A DNA stretch of 64,000 nucleotides from the NCBI GenBank assembly GCA_018882785.1, contig VERI01000002.1:1-64000 (forward strand), given 5' to 3'. The notes under the pieces are model-generated. The model saw nothing but the letters and a program-made list of their open reading frames with translations, was not told the origin of the DNA and did no database searches. The stretch's first letter is position 1. Every line of letters starts with the position of its first letter. Positions 1 to 8,523 of the stretch are shown here, piece after piece. Position numbers and translations under genes: made by a program. Source of the DNA: Burkholderiaceae bacterium (lineage in GTDB: Bacteria > Pseudomonadota > Gammaproteobacteria > Burkholderiales > Burkholderiaceae_A).

Positions 1-474
1 GATTTCCCGCCAACTGGGCAGCCCGGATTCAGCAGCGGACGGTTCCGATCCACCGACAGCCGGCCTGCCGGATGAAAAGGCAGAAATCAGCGGAAGGCCA
101 TCAATATCAAGAATGATGCTTTCAATCTGAAGTGCTGCCTGCTGAATATCGAGGGCCCGCGCGGCCTGCAGGCGCTGACGATCTGCGGCAATTGCAACCC
201 GAACCCCAACGAGCTTGTCTTGCGCTGGATGCTTGATCACACGCGCCTCTAGGGCATCTAACATGGCAAGGGCAGCGCCAATATTCCCCCCCGCAATCAC
301 GCTATCGGAAAGCAGACGAGCGGCTGCCTGCATCTCCGACAGCCACTGGCTATCGATCTGATCCGACTGCGCCAGATCGGATGATCGATTCGTGGTCTCC
401 ATCGCCCACCAGCCCAGACCGAGAATGACCACAAGGCTGACAGCCGCAAGAAGTGTCTTACCAAAAGTGTTCAT
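1..474 (-). CDS. hemX: HemX-like membrane protein, 5' part only
   Basis: The reading frame is open to the window edge; 158 codons are visible and the C-terminal part lies outside. From the ATG at 474 there is a short cytoplasmic start (MNTFGKT), one hydrophobic membrane helix (about residues 7-24), then a helical, Ala/Leu/Gln-rich periplasmic region. This is the layout of the HemX family, often mislabelled uroporphyrinogen-III C-methyltransferase. The family's role in tetrapyrrole synthesis is not well defined. The start lies inside the last codons of hemD (17 bp overlap), so hemC-hemD-hemX are very probably one transcript. The call rests on context plus architecture, because no enzymatic motif is visible in this fragment. 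Confidence 0.75.
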   Translation of the reverse strand, partial: MNTFGKTLLAAVSLVVILGLGWWAMETTNRSSDLAQSDQIDSQWLSEMQAAARLLSDSVIAGGNIGAALAMLDALEARVIKHPAQDKLVGVRVAIAADRQRLQAARALDIQQAALQIESIILDIDGLPLISAFSSGRPAVGGSEPSAAESGLPSWREI

Positions 475-1288
475 TTACGAATAAATCCTGCTCCAGAAAT
501 TCATCATCAAGCCTCACTCGCCGCACTCTCGAGATGCCGCGATTGGTGAGCAATCCGGCAATCGTCGCATGTTGCGTACACCAGACCACTTGGATCAACG
601 GGATCCCATGATGCTGAAACAATCCCACCAGATGCTCGGCCGTTGTCGAGGAGGTCACCACGATCCCGATCTCACCCGGACCCGCCTGCGTAATCTCCTG
701 CCAGGCCTGCTCTGACCATGGTGCGTCCTCCCTGAGATAAAGGCATGCCGACAAGACATGGGCGCCCCGACGCTCTAGCCCCTCCCGAAGGGTAGGCCGA
801 TTAGACTCGCCTTCAATTAGCAAAAGCGTCTGGGTAGACCAATCAAAGTGCTCTCGCTTCTGGATATTGTCCATTGCCCGCAAAAGGCCTTCCGCATCCG
901 CGTGGGCTCCCTCAGCGGCCACGATGATCTGCTCGGGTTTTAAATCGCTGCTGGGATGCGCATCGGCAGACCGTTCACCCAACGTGAAGAAAATTTCTTT
1001 CAGTAACTGATCGCGGGTTCCACTGCCAACCGCTGCAATCCGCAGACGGCCGAGCCCCCGGACATAGTCGTCTCCAGACGATTCCAGCCATCGACGTAGC
1101 GCACGGACTGACGCAGGGCTGGTGAGCACGAGCCAGGCCGATGCAGACCGCTCAAGCCCCTGAAACACAGCATAGGGAACCGACCGCATCCGGAGCCGCT
1201 GAAGCGGCATCGGCCGTAGCCGCGTGTCGGGCCGCTGCACGAATGTGGCATCTATCCACTCGGGGCGGGCCACCCAGGCTTGCAACAT
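458..1288 (-). CDS. hemD: uroporphyrinogen-III synthase
   Basis: HemD closes and inverts ring D of hydroxymethylbilane to make uroporphyrinogen III, the branch point to heme and siroheme, in the cytoplasm. The 276-residue length fits the family (about 250-280). The family is poorly conserved, but the N-terminal WVARP matches the usual V-T-R-P start. Other typical pieces are LVLTSPASVRAL (about residue 52) and a C-terminal IVVTSSTTAEHLVGLF segment corresponding to the second domain's T-S repeat. It starts 23 bp after hemC stops and overlaps hemX. The ATG at 1288 is chosen because the conserved VARP follows within six residues. Confidence 0.88.
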   Translation of the reverse strand: MLQAWVARPEWIDATFVQRPDTRLRPMPLQRLRMRSVPYAVFQGLERSASAWLVLTSPASVRALRRWLESSGDDYVRGLGRLRIAAVGSGTRDQLLKEIFFTLGERSADAHPSSDLKPEQIIVAAEGAHADAEGLLRAMDNIQKREHFDWSTQTLLLIEGESNRPTLREGLERRGAHVLSACLYLREDAPWSEQAWQEITQAGPGEIGIVVTSSTTAEHLVGLFQHHGIPLIQVVWCTQHATIAGLLTNRGISRVRRVRLDDEFLEQDLFVNEHFW

Positions 1289-1311
1289 ACCCGACCGCTT
1301 CGCAGACCGCC

Positions 1312-2226
1312 TCAGGCCGTGCCCAGCGCCTGAAGAATCTGCTGAGCTCCCTGGTCCTTCAGTTCCTGGGCCGCCTGCAGACCAACGACGTCCGGGTCAT
1401 CACCACGGCATTCGACACGCAGCACCTTGGACCCATCGGTCATGGCCACCAAGGCACGCAGGCGCAAGGTCTTGGCATCCGGCTCCGTCACACAATACGC
1501 CGCCAAGGGAACCTGGCAGCTTCCACCAAGGGCCCTGGATACCGCCCGCTCTGCCCGCACCTCTCGGAACGTCTGAGCGTCCGTAAGCGGCGCTAACGCC
1601 GAACGAATACCCTGGCCATCACTACGAATCTCGATTCCAAGCGCGCCCTGGCCCGCCGCCGGCAACAGCACCTCGGGTGCGATGATCTGACGAATACGCT
1701 GCGAGAGACCAAGCCGTTTAAGCCCGGCGGCCGCGAGAATAATGGCCTGCATGTCACCGCGATCAAGTTTGGAGAGTCGGGTATCCAGGTTGCCCCGCAA
1801 TGGCACGACCTTCAGGCCCGGATAGCGGGCCCGCAGCTGCGCCTCACGCCGAAGGCTCGATGTGCCCACCACAGCGCCATTCGGTAAGGCCTCGAGTTCG
1901 GGAAATTCGTTGGAGACAAAGGCGTCTCGCGGATCCTCTCGGGTCATGACGCAGGCGAGCTCAAAGCCCGCTGGCAGCTCCATTGGCACATCCTTGAGGG
2001 AATGGACCGCGAGGTGGGCGCGGCCTTCTTCAAGGGCCATCTCAAGCTCTTTGACAAACAACCCCTTACCGCCAACCTTCGACAGCGTGCGGTCAAGAAT
2101 CTGGTCCCCGCGGGTGGTCATTCCCAGGATCTGGACGGGACTGCCGGAGGCCTTGGCCAAAAGTGCCTGGACATGTTCTGCCTGCCACATGGCCAAGCGG
2201 CTTTCGCGCGATGCAATAATCCACAT
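1312..2226 (-). CDS. hemC: hydroxymethylbilane synthase (porphobilinogen deaminase)
   Basis: HemC polymerises four porphobilinogens into hydroxymethylbilane. The protein (304 aa from the ATG at 2226) begins [19 protein letters not shown], the standard N-terminus. It contains VGTSSLRRE (substrate-binding arginines) and [12 protein letters not shown], whose first Cys carries the dipyrromethane cofactor. A longer frame reaches to 2322, but the added 32 residues are not family-like and would overlap argH. Only 21 bp separate this start from the divergent argH start, and no Shine-Dalgarno sequence is visible upstream. Confidence 0.96.
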   Translation of the reverse strand: MWIIASRESRLAMWQAEHVQALLAKASGSPVQILGMTTRGDQILDRTLSKVGGKGLFVKELEMALEEGRAHLAVHSLKDVPMELPAGFELACVMTREDPRDAFVSNEFPELEALPNGAVVGTSSLRREAQLRARYPGLKVVPLRGNLDTRLSKLDRGDMQAIILAAAGLKRLGLSQRIRQIIAPEVLLPAAGQGALGIEIRSDGQGIRSALAPLTDAQTFREVRAERAVSRALGGSCQVPLAAYCVTEPDAKTLRLRALVAMTDGSKVLRVECRGDDPDVVGLQAAQELKDQGAQQILQALGTA

Positions 2227-2247
2227 ATTGCGAAGTGTATCAATCAA

Positions 2248-3639
2248 ATGACAGAACAATTCTCCAAGAAAAATGAAGGCTGGTCCGGCCGGTTCAGTGA
2301 GCCGGTATCTGCACTTGTCCAACGCTACACAGGCTCTGTCTTTTTTGATCAGCGGCTAGCCGTATTCGATATTCAGGGATCGTTGGCCCATGCGGAAATG
2401 CTTGCCCACGTGGGGCTCATCACTGCACAGGATTTGCAAGACATTGAACGCGGGCTTGAACAGATCCGTGAAGAAATTCAGGCCGGCCAATTCCAATGGT
2501 CACTGGATCTCGAGGATGTGCATCTCAATATCGAAAAGCGCCTGACCGATCTGATTGGGGACGCCGGCAAGCGGCTCCATACCGCCCGCAGCCGCAATGA
2601 TCAAGTGGCCACCGATATTCGGCTCTGGGTCAGGCACACGATTGATGAGCTGCATCAGGCCCTGGGTGCGCTGAAGACCGCACTACTTGATCAGGCCGAT
2701 CAGCATGCCGAGACGATCATGCCGGGCTTCACGCATCTGCAGGTGGCCCAGCCGGTGACCCTGGGCCACCATCTGCTTGCCTATGTCGAAATGTTCTCAC
2801 GCGATGAGACCCGGCTTGCTGACTGCAGAAGGCGTGCCAATGTCCTGCCACTTGGTGCAGCCGCACTGGCCGGCACCTCTTATCCGATTGATCGCGCGCG
2901 CGTGGCGAAAACCCTGGGCTTTGATGGTGTCTGCCAGAACTCTCTTGATGCCGTGAGCGATCGCGATTTTGCAATTGAATTCACCGCCTGCTGCGCGCTG
3001 ATCATGACCCACATCTCACGGTTCTCAGAGGAGTTAATCCTGTGGATGACCCCACGGGTAGGCTTTATCGATCTGGCCGATCGATTCTGTACAGGCTCCT
3101 CGATCATGCCGCAGAAAAAAAACCCCGATGTGCCCGAACTGGCACGCGGAAAATCAGGCCGGGTCTATGGCCATCTAATGGCACTGCTCACGCTAATGAA
3201 GGGCCAACCTCTGGCGTACAACAAAGATAACCAGGAAGATAAAGAGCCACTCTTTGATGCCGCAGACACCGCACTCGACACCCTCAGAATCTTTGCAGAC
3301 ATGGTGGCGGGCATTCAGGTGAAAAAAGACGTCATGCGTTCTGCCGCTTTCGAAGGCTACTCGACCGCCACTGACCTGGCGGACTATCTGGTCAAAAAAG
3401 GGCTGCCCTTCCGGGATGCCCACGAGGCCGTAGCCCGGGCAGTAAAGGCCGGGGTCGGCAGCGGAAAAGACTTATCCGAGTTCAGCCTTACGGAGCTTCA
3501 GGTCTTTTCAGCGCTGATCGGCCCGGATGTATTTGATGTGCTGCGGGTGGAGGGCTCGGTGGCCGCCCGAAGCCATATTGGGGGCACCGCACCAGACCAG
3601 GTCCGGTCCCAGATCCAGCGCCACCGAAATGGCAGTTAG
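2248..3639 (+). CDS. argH: argininosuccinate lyase
   Basis: ArgH cleaves argininosuccinate into arginine and fumarate, the last step of arginine synthesis. The 463 residues from the ATG at 2248 match the family length. Conserved segments are [10 protein letters not shown] at the N-terminus, [23 protein letters not shown], and the signature [12 protein letters not shown] with the catalytic serine loop. The open frame extends upstream to 2002, but that extension lies inside hemC and is not conserved. ArgH is homotetrameric and cytoplasmic. The hemC/argH divergent pair is a common betaproteobacterial arrangement. No terminator is obvious in the 110 bp before dctP. Confidence 0.97.
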   Translation: MTEQFSKKNEGWSGRFSEPVSALVQRYTGSVFFDQRLAVFDIQGSLAHAEMLAHVGLITAQDLQDIERGLEQIREEIQAGQFQWSLDLEDVHLNIEKRLTDLIGDAGKRLHTARSRNDQVATDIRLWVRHTIDELHQALGALKTALLDQADQHAETIMPGFTHLQVAQPVTLGHHLLAYVEMFSRDETRLADCRRRANVLPLGAAALAGTSYPIDRARVAKTLGFDGVCQNSLDAVSDRDFAIEFTACCALIMTHISRFSEELILWMTPRVGFIDLADRFCTGSSIMPQKKNPDVPELARGKSGRVYGHLMALLTLMKGQPLAYNKDNQEDKEPLFDAADTALDTLRIFADMVAGIQVKKDVMRSAAFEGYSTATDLADYLVKKGLPFRDAHEAVARAVKAGVGSGKDLSEFSLTELQVFSALIGPDVFDVLRVEGSVAARSHIGGTAPDQVRSQIQRHRNGS

Positions 3640-3749
3640 CGACAGCCCTAAGACCCAAATCCCGCGTTTTCGGTTAAAAAGGGCCGGTTGTGAGCGTAGT
3701 GGACGTCTAAAACGATCAAACAATACAAATTATCAAAAGGAGCTTGTTT

Positions 3750-4838
3750 ATGAGTCGTCGTGAATTCCTGGCAAAAACCGGCGCGGCTGCGGTTGCCACG
3801 GGCGCAGCAGCAGTAGCGGCACCCGCAATTGCCCAGTCCGATGTGGTGCGCTGGCGTTGCGCGTCGAGCTTTCCAAAAGGCTTTGACACCTTGTATGGAA
3901 CGCTGGAGCTGATCGCTCGTCGTGTGAACCAGCTGACCGGCGGAAAGTTTCAGATCTCCACCCACGCAGCCGGCGAGATCGTTCCCCCATTTCAGGTGCT
4001 CGATGCGGTTGAGAAAGGCACGATCGAGGCCAACCACACCGCCCCGTACTACTTTATCGGCAAGGATCCTGCCTGGGCCTTCGGCACCTGTATTCCTTTT
4101 GGCCTGAATGCCCGCCAAATGAATGCCTGGTGGTATCACGGCGATGGCGAGAAAGTCTTCAATGAGTTTTCGCGTAAATCCGGTGTGGTCAACCTCTTGG
4201 CAGGAAACACTGGATCGCAAATGGCAGGCTGGTTCAAAAAGGAACTCAAGACGGTTGAAGAGCTGAAAGGCCTGAAGTTCCGCACCGGCGGCATGGGCGG
4301 CCAGGTGCTGGCCAAACTGGGGGTTGTGACCCAGCAGATCCCAGCCGGGGAAATCTACTCCGCCTTGGAAAAAGGCACGATCGATGCGGCCGAATTCACG
4401 GTCCCCTATGACGACGAGCGCCTGGGCCTGAACAAGATCGCCAAGTACTACTACTACCCAGGCTTCTGGGAAGGTGGTGCGGCACTCGGCTTTCAGGTCA
4501 ATGCAAAGGCCTATGACGCGCTGCCAGACGCTTACAAGGCGGCACTTCAGGCCGCCTGTGCCGAGGGCAACAGCTGGATGCAGGCGAAATACGACACCGT
4601 CAATCCGCAGGCACTCAAGCGTCTGATTGCTGGCGGTGCGGTTTTACGCCGGTTTCCGAAGTCGGTCATGGACGCCTCGTTTAAAGCCAACAACGAACTG
4701 ATGGCAGAAAACAGTGCCAAGAGCCCCGAATTTAAAAAGCTCTTCGACCATATGCGTGCCTTCCATCGCGATCAGCAGGCCTGGTTCCGAGTGGCCGAGG
4801 GAAGTTACGACGACTTCATGGCTACTCAGAAGCTGTAA
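3750..4838 (+). CDS. dctP: TRAP transporter substrate-binding protein, TakP-like (2-oxoacid type)
   Basis: Periplasmic solute receptor of a sodium-driven TRAP importer, 362 aa. The N-terminus SRREFLAKTG followed by an Ala-rich stretch ending APAIAQ is a twin-arginine signal peptide. A TTG at 3744 is also open, but the ATG at 3750 is preferred because AAAAGGAG (3736-3743) sits just upstream. The segments VLAKLGVVTQQIPAGEIYSAL and EKGTIDAAEFTVPYDDERLG are typical of the mannitol/chloroaromatic/2-oxoacid subgroup that includes Rhodobacter TakP. From that I infer a 2-oxoacid such as pyruvate, but the ligand is not provable here. It converges on the genes for its likely membrane partners and is separated from them by a terminator hairpin. 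Confidence 0.88.
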   Translation: MSRREFLAKTGAAAVATGAAAVAAPAIAQSDVVRWRCASSFPKGFDTLYGTLELIARRVNQLTGGKFQISTHAAGEIVPPFQVLDAVEKGTIEANHTAPYYFIGKDPAWAFGTCIPFGLNARQMNAWWYHGDGEKVFNEFSRKSGVVNLLAGNTGSQMAGWFKKELKTVEELKGLKFRTGGMGGQVLAKLGVVTQQIPAGEIYSALEKGTIDAAEFTVPYDDERLGLNKIAKYYYYPGFWEGGAALGFQVNAKAYDALPDAYKAALQAACAEGNSWMQAKYDTVNPQALKRLIAGGAVLRRFPKSVMDASFKANNELMAENSAKSPEFKKLFDHMRAFHRDQQAWFRVAEGSYDDFMATQKL

Positions 4839-4890
4839 AGCACGTTCGGTTTCGATGCCCGCAGGATCATCGGGCACCGTTACCCTTAAA

Positions 4891-4915
4891 AGCCGTCCCT
4901 CGGGACGGCTTTTTC
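4891..4915 (+). terminator. Rho-independent terminator of dctP
   Basis: Perfect 8-bp stem AGCCGTCC / GGACGGCT with loop CTCG, followed by five T. It lies directly between the convergent ends of dctP and dctM; the T-run overlaps the dctM stop codon. Read on the minus strand the hairpin is followed by only three T, so it may work weakly in both directions. Confidence 0.88.
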
Positions 4916-6374
4916 ATTTCTTCTTGAAGTAATCCATCGGGTCATCTTTTGATGAACCCTCTTTCTCATCGTCCCAGCCGCCCGAGCGCTCGTCAGCCGT
5001 ATCGTCGAGCTTGATCTCGATATTCTGCAAGTCAGTCACTGCGGGCTTATCGAGCATGCCCGTAACAATCTCCGGGAAGAAAATCAAAATCGCGACCAAT
5101 AGCAGCTGCAGGCCCACCCATGGAATCGCCCCCAGATAAATCTCCGAGCTTTTAATCGACTTGGGCGCGATACCGCGAAGATAGAACAGGGCAAAGCCAA
5201 ATGGCGGATGCATAAAGGAGGTCTGCATGTTCACGCAGATCAAGACACCGAACCAGATCAGATCAATTCCAAGCTTATCGGCAATCGGAGCGAGCAGCGG
5301 AATTACGATGAAGGCGATCTCGAAAAAATCGAGAAAAAACGCCAGGATAAAGATCATGATATTGACCACGATCAAGAAGGTGACCGGGTCGTCAGCACCC
5401 ACACTGAGAAATAAGTGCTCAACCCAAATTCCACCATCCACACCCTGAAATACCAGTGTGAAAACCGTTGCCCCGATCAGGATAAAGATCACCATCACAG
5501 TGATCGTCATGGTGGACTCCATGCCCTCGCGGATCATTTTCCAGTTCAGACGACGATGCGCCGCAGCCAGGGCAATGGCGCCGACAACACCCATCGCACC
5601 AGCCTCGGTCGGCGTGGCCAGTCCTAAAAAGATTGTCCCCAAGACAATAAAAATCAGTGCCAAGGAGGGCACCACACCCATCGCCACTTTCTTCCATAAG
5701 GCCAGACCGCGAAGGGTTCGCGCCTCAGGCGGCAGGGGCGGCATGGTCTTGGGACGAATCAGCGACATCACGAAAATAAACAGCAAGAAAATCGCGACCT
5801 GCGCCAGCGATGGTCCCACCGCACCGAGATACATATCGCCTACCGACCGGCCCAGCTGGTCCGCCAGAACAATCAACACCAGAGACGGTGGAATGACCTG
5901 GGTGATGGTCCCCGATGCCGCGATCACCCCCGTGGCCAGACGGCTGTCGTAGCCGTACCGCATCATGATTGGAAGTGCGATGACGCCCATCGCAATTACA
6001 GAGGCCGCGACTGTGCCAGTAATCGCGCCCAAGATCGCACCCACCACAATCACAGCGTAGGCAAGGCCTCCCGGCAGACTCCCGAAGAGCTGCGCAAATC
6101 CCTCGAGCAGGTCCTCCGCGAGACCACTGCGCTCAAGAATGGCTCCCATGAGTGTGAAAAATGGAATCGATAAAAGTAGTTCGTTGGCGACAATGCCAAA
6201 CACCCGCAGTGGCAGGTTAGCCATGAACTGGGCAGGAAATAGATCTAACTCAATGGCCACCAGGCCCGAGACCAGTCCCAGGGCGGCCAAGGAGAACGCC
6301 ACCGGAAGCCCCAGCAGCAAAAACACCACCAAGGCGGCAAACATCGCCGGTGCCATCACGTCCATCGGATTCAT
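4914..6374 (-). CDS. dctM: TRAP transporter large permease subunit (DctM family)
   Basis: Integral membrane protein of 486 aa with roughly a dozen hydrophobic helices. It forms the ion-coupled translocation channel of a TRAP importer. Typical DctM stretches are LSIPFFTLMGAILERSG, GAITGTVAASVIAMG, ASGTITQVIPPSLVLIVLAD, and PTEAGAMGVVGA. The C-terminal tail (last ~45 residues) is hydrophilic and rich in Asp, Glu and Lys, longer than usual for the family, and presumably cytoplasmic. The gene begins 2 bp after dctQ stops, so the two are translationally coupled. The only TRAP binding protein in the window, dctP, converges from the other strand. Confidence 0.95.
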   Translation of the reverse strand: MNPMDVMAPAMFAALVVFLLLGLPVAFSLAALGLVSGLVAIELDLFPAQFMANLPLRVFGIVANELLLSIPFFTLMGAILERSGLAEDLLEGFAQLFGSLPGGLAYAVIVVGAILGAITGTVAASVIAMGVIALPIMMRYGYDSRLATGVIAASGTITQVIPPSLVLIVLADQLGRSVGDMYLGAVGPSLAQVAIFLLFIFVMSLIRPKTMPPLPPEARTLRGLALWKKVAMGVVPSLALIFIVLGTIFLGLATPTEAGAMGVVGAIALAAAHRRLNWKMIREGMESTMTITVMVIFILIGATVFTLVFQGVDGGIWVEHLFLSVGADDPVTFLIVVNIMIFILAFFLDFFEIAFIVIPLLAPIADKLGIDLIWFGVLICVNMQTSFMHPPFGFALFYLRGIAPKSIKSSEIYLGAIPWVGLQLLLVAILIFFPEIVTGMLDKPAVTDLQNIEIKLDDTADERSGGWDDEKEGSSKDDPMDYFKKK

Positions 6375-6376
6375 GG

Positions 6377-6916
6377 CTACTGTAACGGCCTCTCGTAGTG
6401 GGTATTCAGGGCAATCACACCCTGTAGGGCGGCGATTCGCTTAATGATCTCAGAGATGCCCTGCAGCACCAGTAAGCCAAAGCCGATCGGAAAGAGAAGT
6501 TTTACCGGCCAACGTACCAATCCTCCCGCGTTATTGGAGATCTCATGAATGGCCCATGACTCTACAAACCAGGGCCAGCAGACCAGCACCATATAGATAC
6601 AAAATGGCTGCAGAAAAAACACCAGGCCAGCCAGATCAAGCCATGCCCGTTGACGGTCATTTAACCGTGAATAAAACAGGTCAACGCGGATGTGGCCATT
6701 GATGGTGAGCAGGTGGGCGGCGCCGAGCAGGACCATGCCACCGAACATGTACCACTGCAGTTCCAGCCAGGCATTGGAGCTGATGTCAAAGGCATATCGC
6801 ATCAGCGCGTTGACGGCCGAAATCAACGCGCAGATCAGGGTCAGCCAAATAGCCACGCGGGCCACGGCTTTGCTTAACTGATCGATACTGTATGCAAATC
6901 TGACTAAGGGTTTCAA
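6377..6916 (-). CDS. dctQ: TRAP transporter small permease subunit (DctQ family)
   Basis: 179 aa with four predicted membrane helices, the DctQ pattern. Recognisable pieces are the conserved Leu-Gln-Trp of the second helix (WLELQWYMFGGMVLLGAAHLL) and HIRVDLFYSRL, the family's R-V-D segment. DctQ pairs with DctM to form the membrane part of the transporter. The only start compatible with the N-terminal helix is a TTG at 6916; no ATG or GTG is available before helix one, and no clear Shine-Dalgarno is seen. The upstream 160 bp to the divergent flavoprotein gene contain no recognised operator. Confidence 0.9.
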   Translation of the reverse strand: MKPLVRFAYSIDQLSKAVARVAIWLTLICALISAVNALMRYAFDISSNAWLELQWYMFGGMVLLGAAHLLTINGHIRVDLFYSRLNDRQRAWLDLAGLVFFLQPFCIYMVLVCWPWFVESWAIHEISNNAGGLVRWPVKLLFPIGFGLLVLQGISEIIKRIAALQGVIALNTHYERPLQ

Positions 6917-7080
6917 GGAGACAGCCTCTGTCGAATCCCACAGGGGGCACCCAGGAAAACCCGAGCGCGGTTCTTACGCCTCTAGCGTGGAGGACGGCTA
7001 AGTTTAACCGGGATGCTCCCGACATGGGTTGCGGGGTCTTCAGCGCCCGGGGAGAATGCATATTCCACAGCCATCACACC

Positions 7081-8466
7081 ATGCACCACACTGCCGCCCC
7101 AGCACACTTTTTTCTCGCCCTTCAGGATCAGTTCGGATCGCGATTTACGAGGGGAGACTCCGCACGCCTACAGCACGGCCGTGACGAATCCGTCCACGCG
7201 CCTGAGCTGCCCGACGCCGTCATCTTTGCCCACAGCACCGACGACGTGGCGACGGCAGTCCGACTCTGCCAGCAGCACAAGGTGCCGCTGATTGCATATG
7301 GCGCGGGTAGTTCCGTCGAGGGCCATCTGCTCGCGGTACAGGGAGGTGTCAGTCTCGATCTCTCGGGGATGAATCAGGTTCTCGCAATCCATACTGATGA
7401 CCTGGATGCACATGTCCAGGCCGGCGTCACGCGTAAGCAGCTCAACGACGCACTCAAAGGCTCAGGGCTTTTCTTTCCGATTGATCCCGGTGCGGACGCC
7501 TCGCTGGGCGGCATGGCGGCGACGCGGGCCTCCGGAACCAATGCCGTGCGCTACGGCACGATGCGAGACAACGTCATGGCCATGACTGCTGTGCTCGCAG
7601 ACGGTCGGGTCATTCGGACCGGCAGCCGTGCGAAGAAATCATCGGCCGGCTACGACCTGACCCGCCTGCTCGTCGGCTCCGAGGGCACCTTGGGAATCAT
7701 CACCGAATTAACCGTTCGGCTTTATCCACTGCCAGAGGCAGTCTCAGCGGCCGTTTGTCCATTTGGGTCTATCGACGATGCCGTGACCACAGTAATCCGT
7801 ACCATCCAGATGGGAATCCCCGTGGCGCGCATCGAACTACTGGATGCCTTGACCCTAACGGCCATCAACCGGTTCAGTAAAACCAGTCTGCCAGAAGCGC
7901 CGACCCTGTTTTTTGAATTCCACGGCAGCAATGCCTCCGTGAAAGAACAAGCAGAGACAGTCCAAGGAATTGCAGCAGAGCATGGTGGACAGCAGTTTGA
8001 ATGGGCCACCCGGCCCGAGGATCGGACCCGTCTCTGGCAGGCCAGGCACGACGCTTATTTCGCCTGTCTGCAGATGAAACCCGGGAGTCGCGCATTTCCA
8101 ACAGACGTCTGCGTACCGATCTCACGACTCGCAGAATGTATTCAGGCTACGAATACGGATCTGCGGCAGGTCTCTATTCCCGTCATGCTCTTTGGTCACG
8201 TTGGAGATGGAAACTTTCACTTGGTCGTGCTGATTGACCCGACCGACCCAAAGGAAATGAAAGAAGCGGAATGGATTAACGAACGGGTCGTGGATCGGGC
8301 GTTGGCCATGGAGGGCACATGCACGGGCGAGCATGGTATCGGCCTCGGAAAAAAGAAGTTCATGGTGAAAGAACACGGTCAAGACGCCGTCGATGTTATG
8401 CGGGCCATCAAGCATGTGCTCGACCCTGAAGGACTGCTCAATCCGGGAAAAATTCTGCCCGATTAA
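7081..8466 (+). CDS. FAD-linked D-lactate dehydrogenase / glycolate oxidase GlcD-type
   Basis: 461-residue flavoprotein of the vanillyl-alcohol-oxidase fold. The FAD-binding PCMH domain (about 35-215) shows PLIAYGAGSSVEGHLL, FFPIDPGADASLGGMAATRASGTNAVRYGTMR (first and last parts) and VGSEGTLGIITE. The C-terminal substrate domain carries FGHVGDGNFH and TGEHGIGLGKK, the metal/substrate histidine motifs of D-2-hydroxyacid dehydrogenases. Length and motifs fit cytochrome-linked D-lactate dehydrogenase best; glycolate oxidase subunit D is the alternative, but no glcE or glcF follows. The ATG at 7081 is chosen; an in-frame ATG at 7024 would add 19 non-conserved residues. It is transcribed away from the TRAP permease genes. 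Confidence 0.88.
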   Translation: MHHTAAPAHFFLALQDQFGSRFTRGDSARLQHGRDESVHAPELPDAVIFAHSTDDVATAVRLCQQHKVPLIAYGAGSSVEGHLLAVQGGVSLDLSGMNQVLAIHTDDLDAHVQAGVTRKQLNDALKGSGLFFPIDPGADASLGGMAATRASGTNAVRYGTMRDNVMAMTAVLADGRVIRTGSRAKKSSAGYDLTRLLVGSEGTLGIITELTVRLYPLPEAVSAAVCPFGSIDDAVTTVIRTIQMGIPVARIELLDALTLTAINRFSKTSLPEAPTLFFEFHGSNASVKEQAETVQGIAAEHGGQQFEWATRPEDRTRLWQARHDAYFACLQMKPGSRAFPTDVCVPISRLAECIQATNTDLRQVSIPVMLFGHVGDGNFHLVVLIDPTDPKEMKEAEWINERVVDRALAMEGTCTGEHGIGLGKKKFMVKEHGQDAVDVMRAIKHVLDPEGLLNPGKILPD

Positions 8467-8523
8467 GCACCGGCGATCTGGACCATCTCGGTTTGGAGCA
8501 AAGGGTGCCAGCGAGTGCCTGGA

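Noticed and set aside
2002..2247. 82-residue N-terminal extension of ArgH
   Set aside because: It overlaps hemC on the other strand and the ArgH family starts at the conserved residues after 2248.
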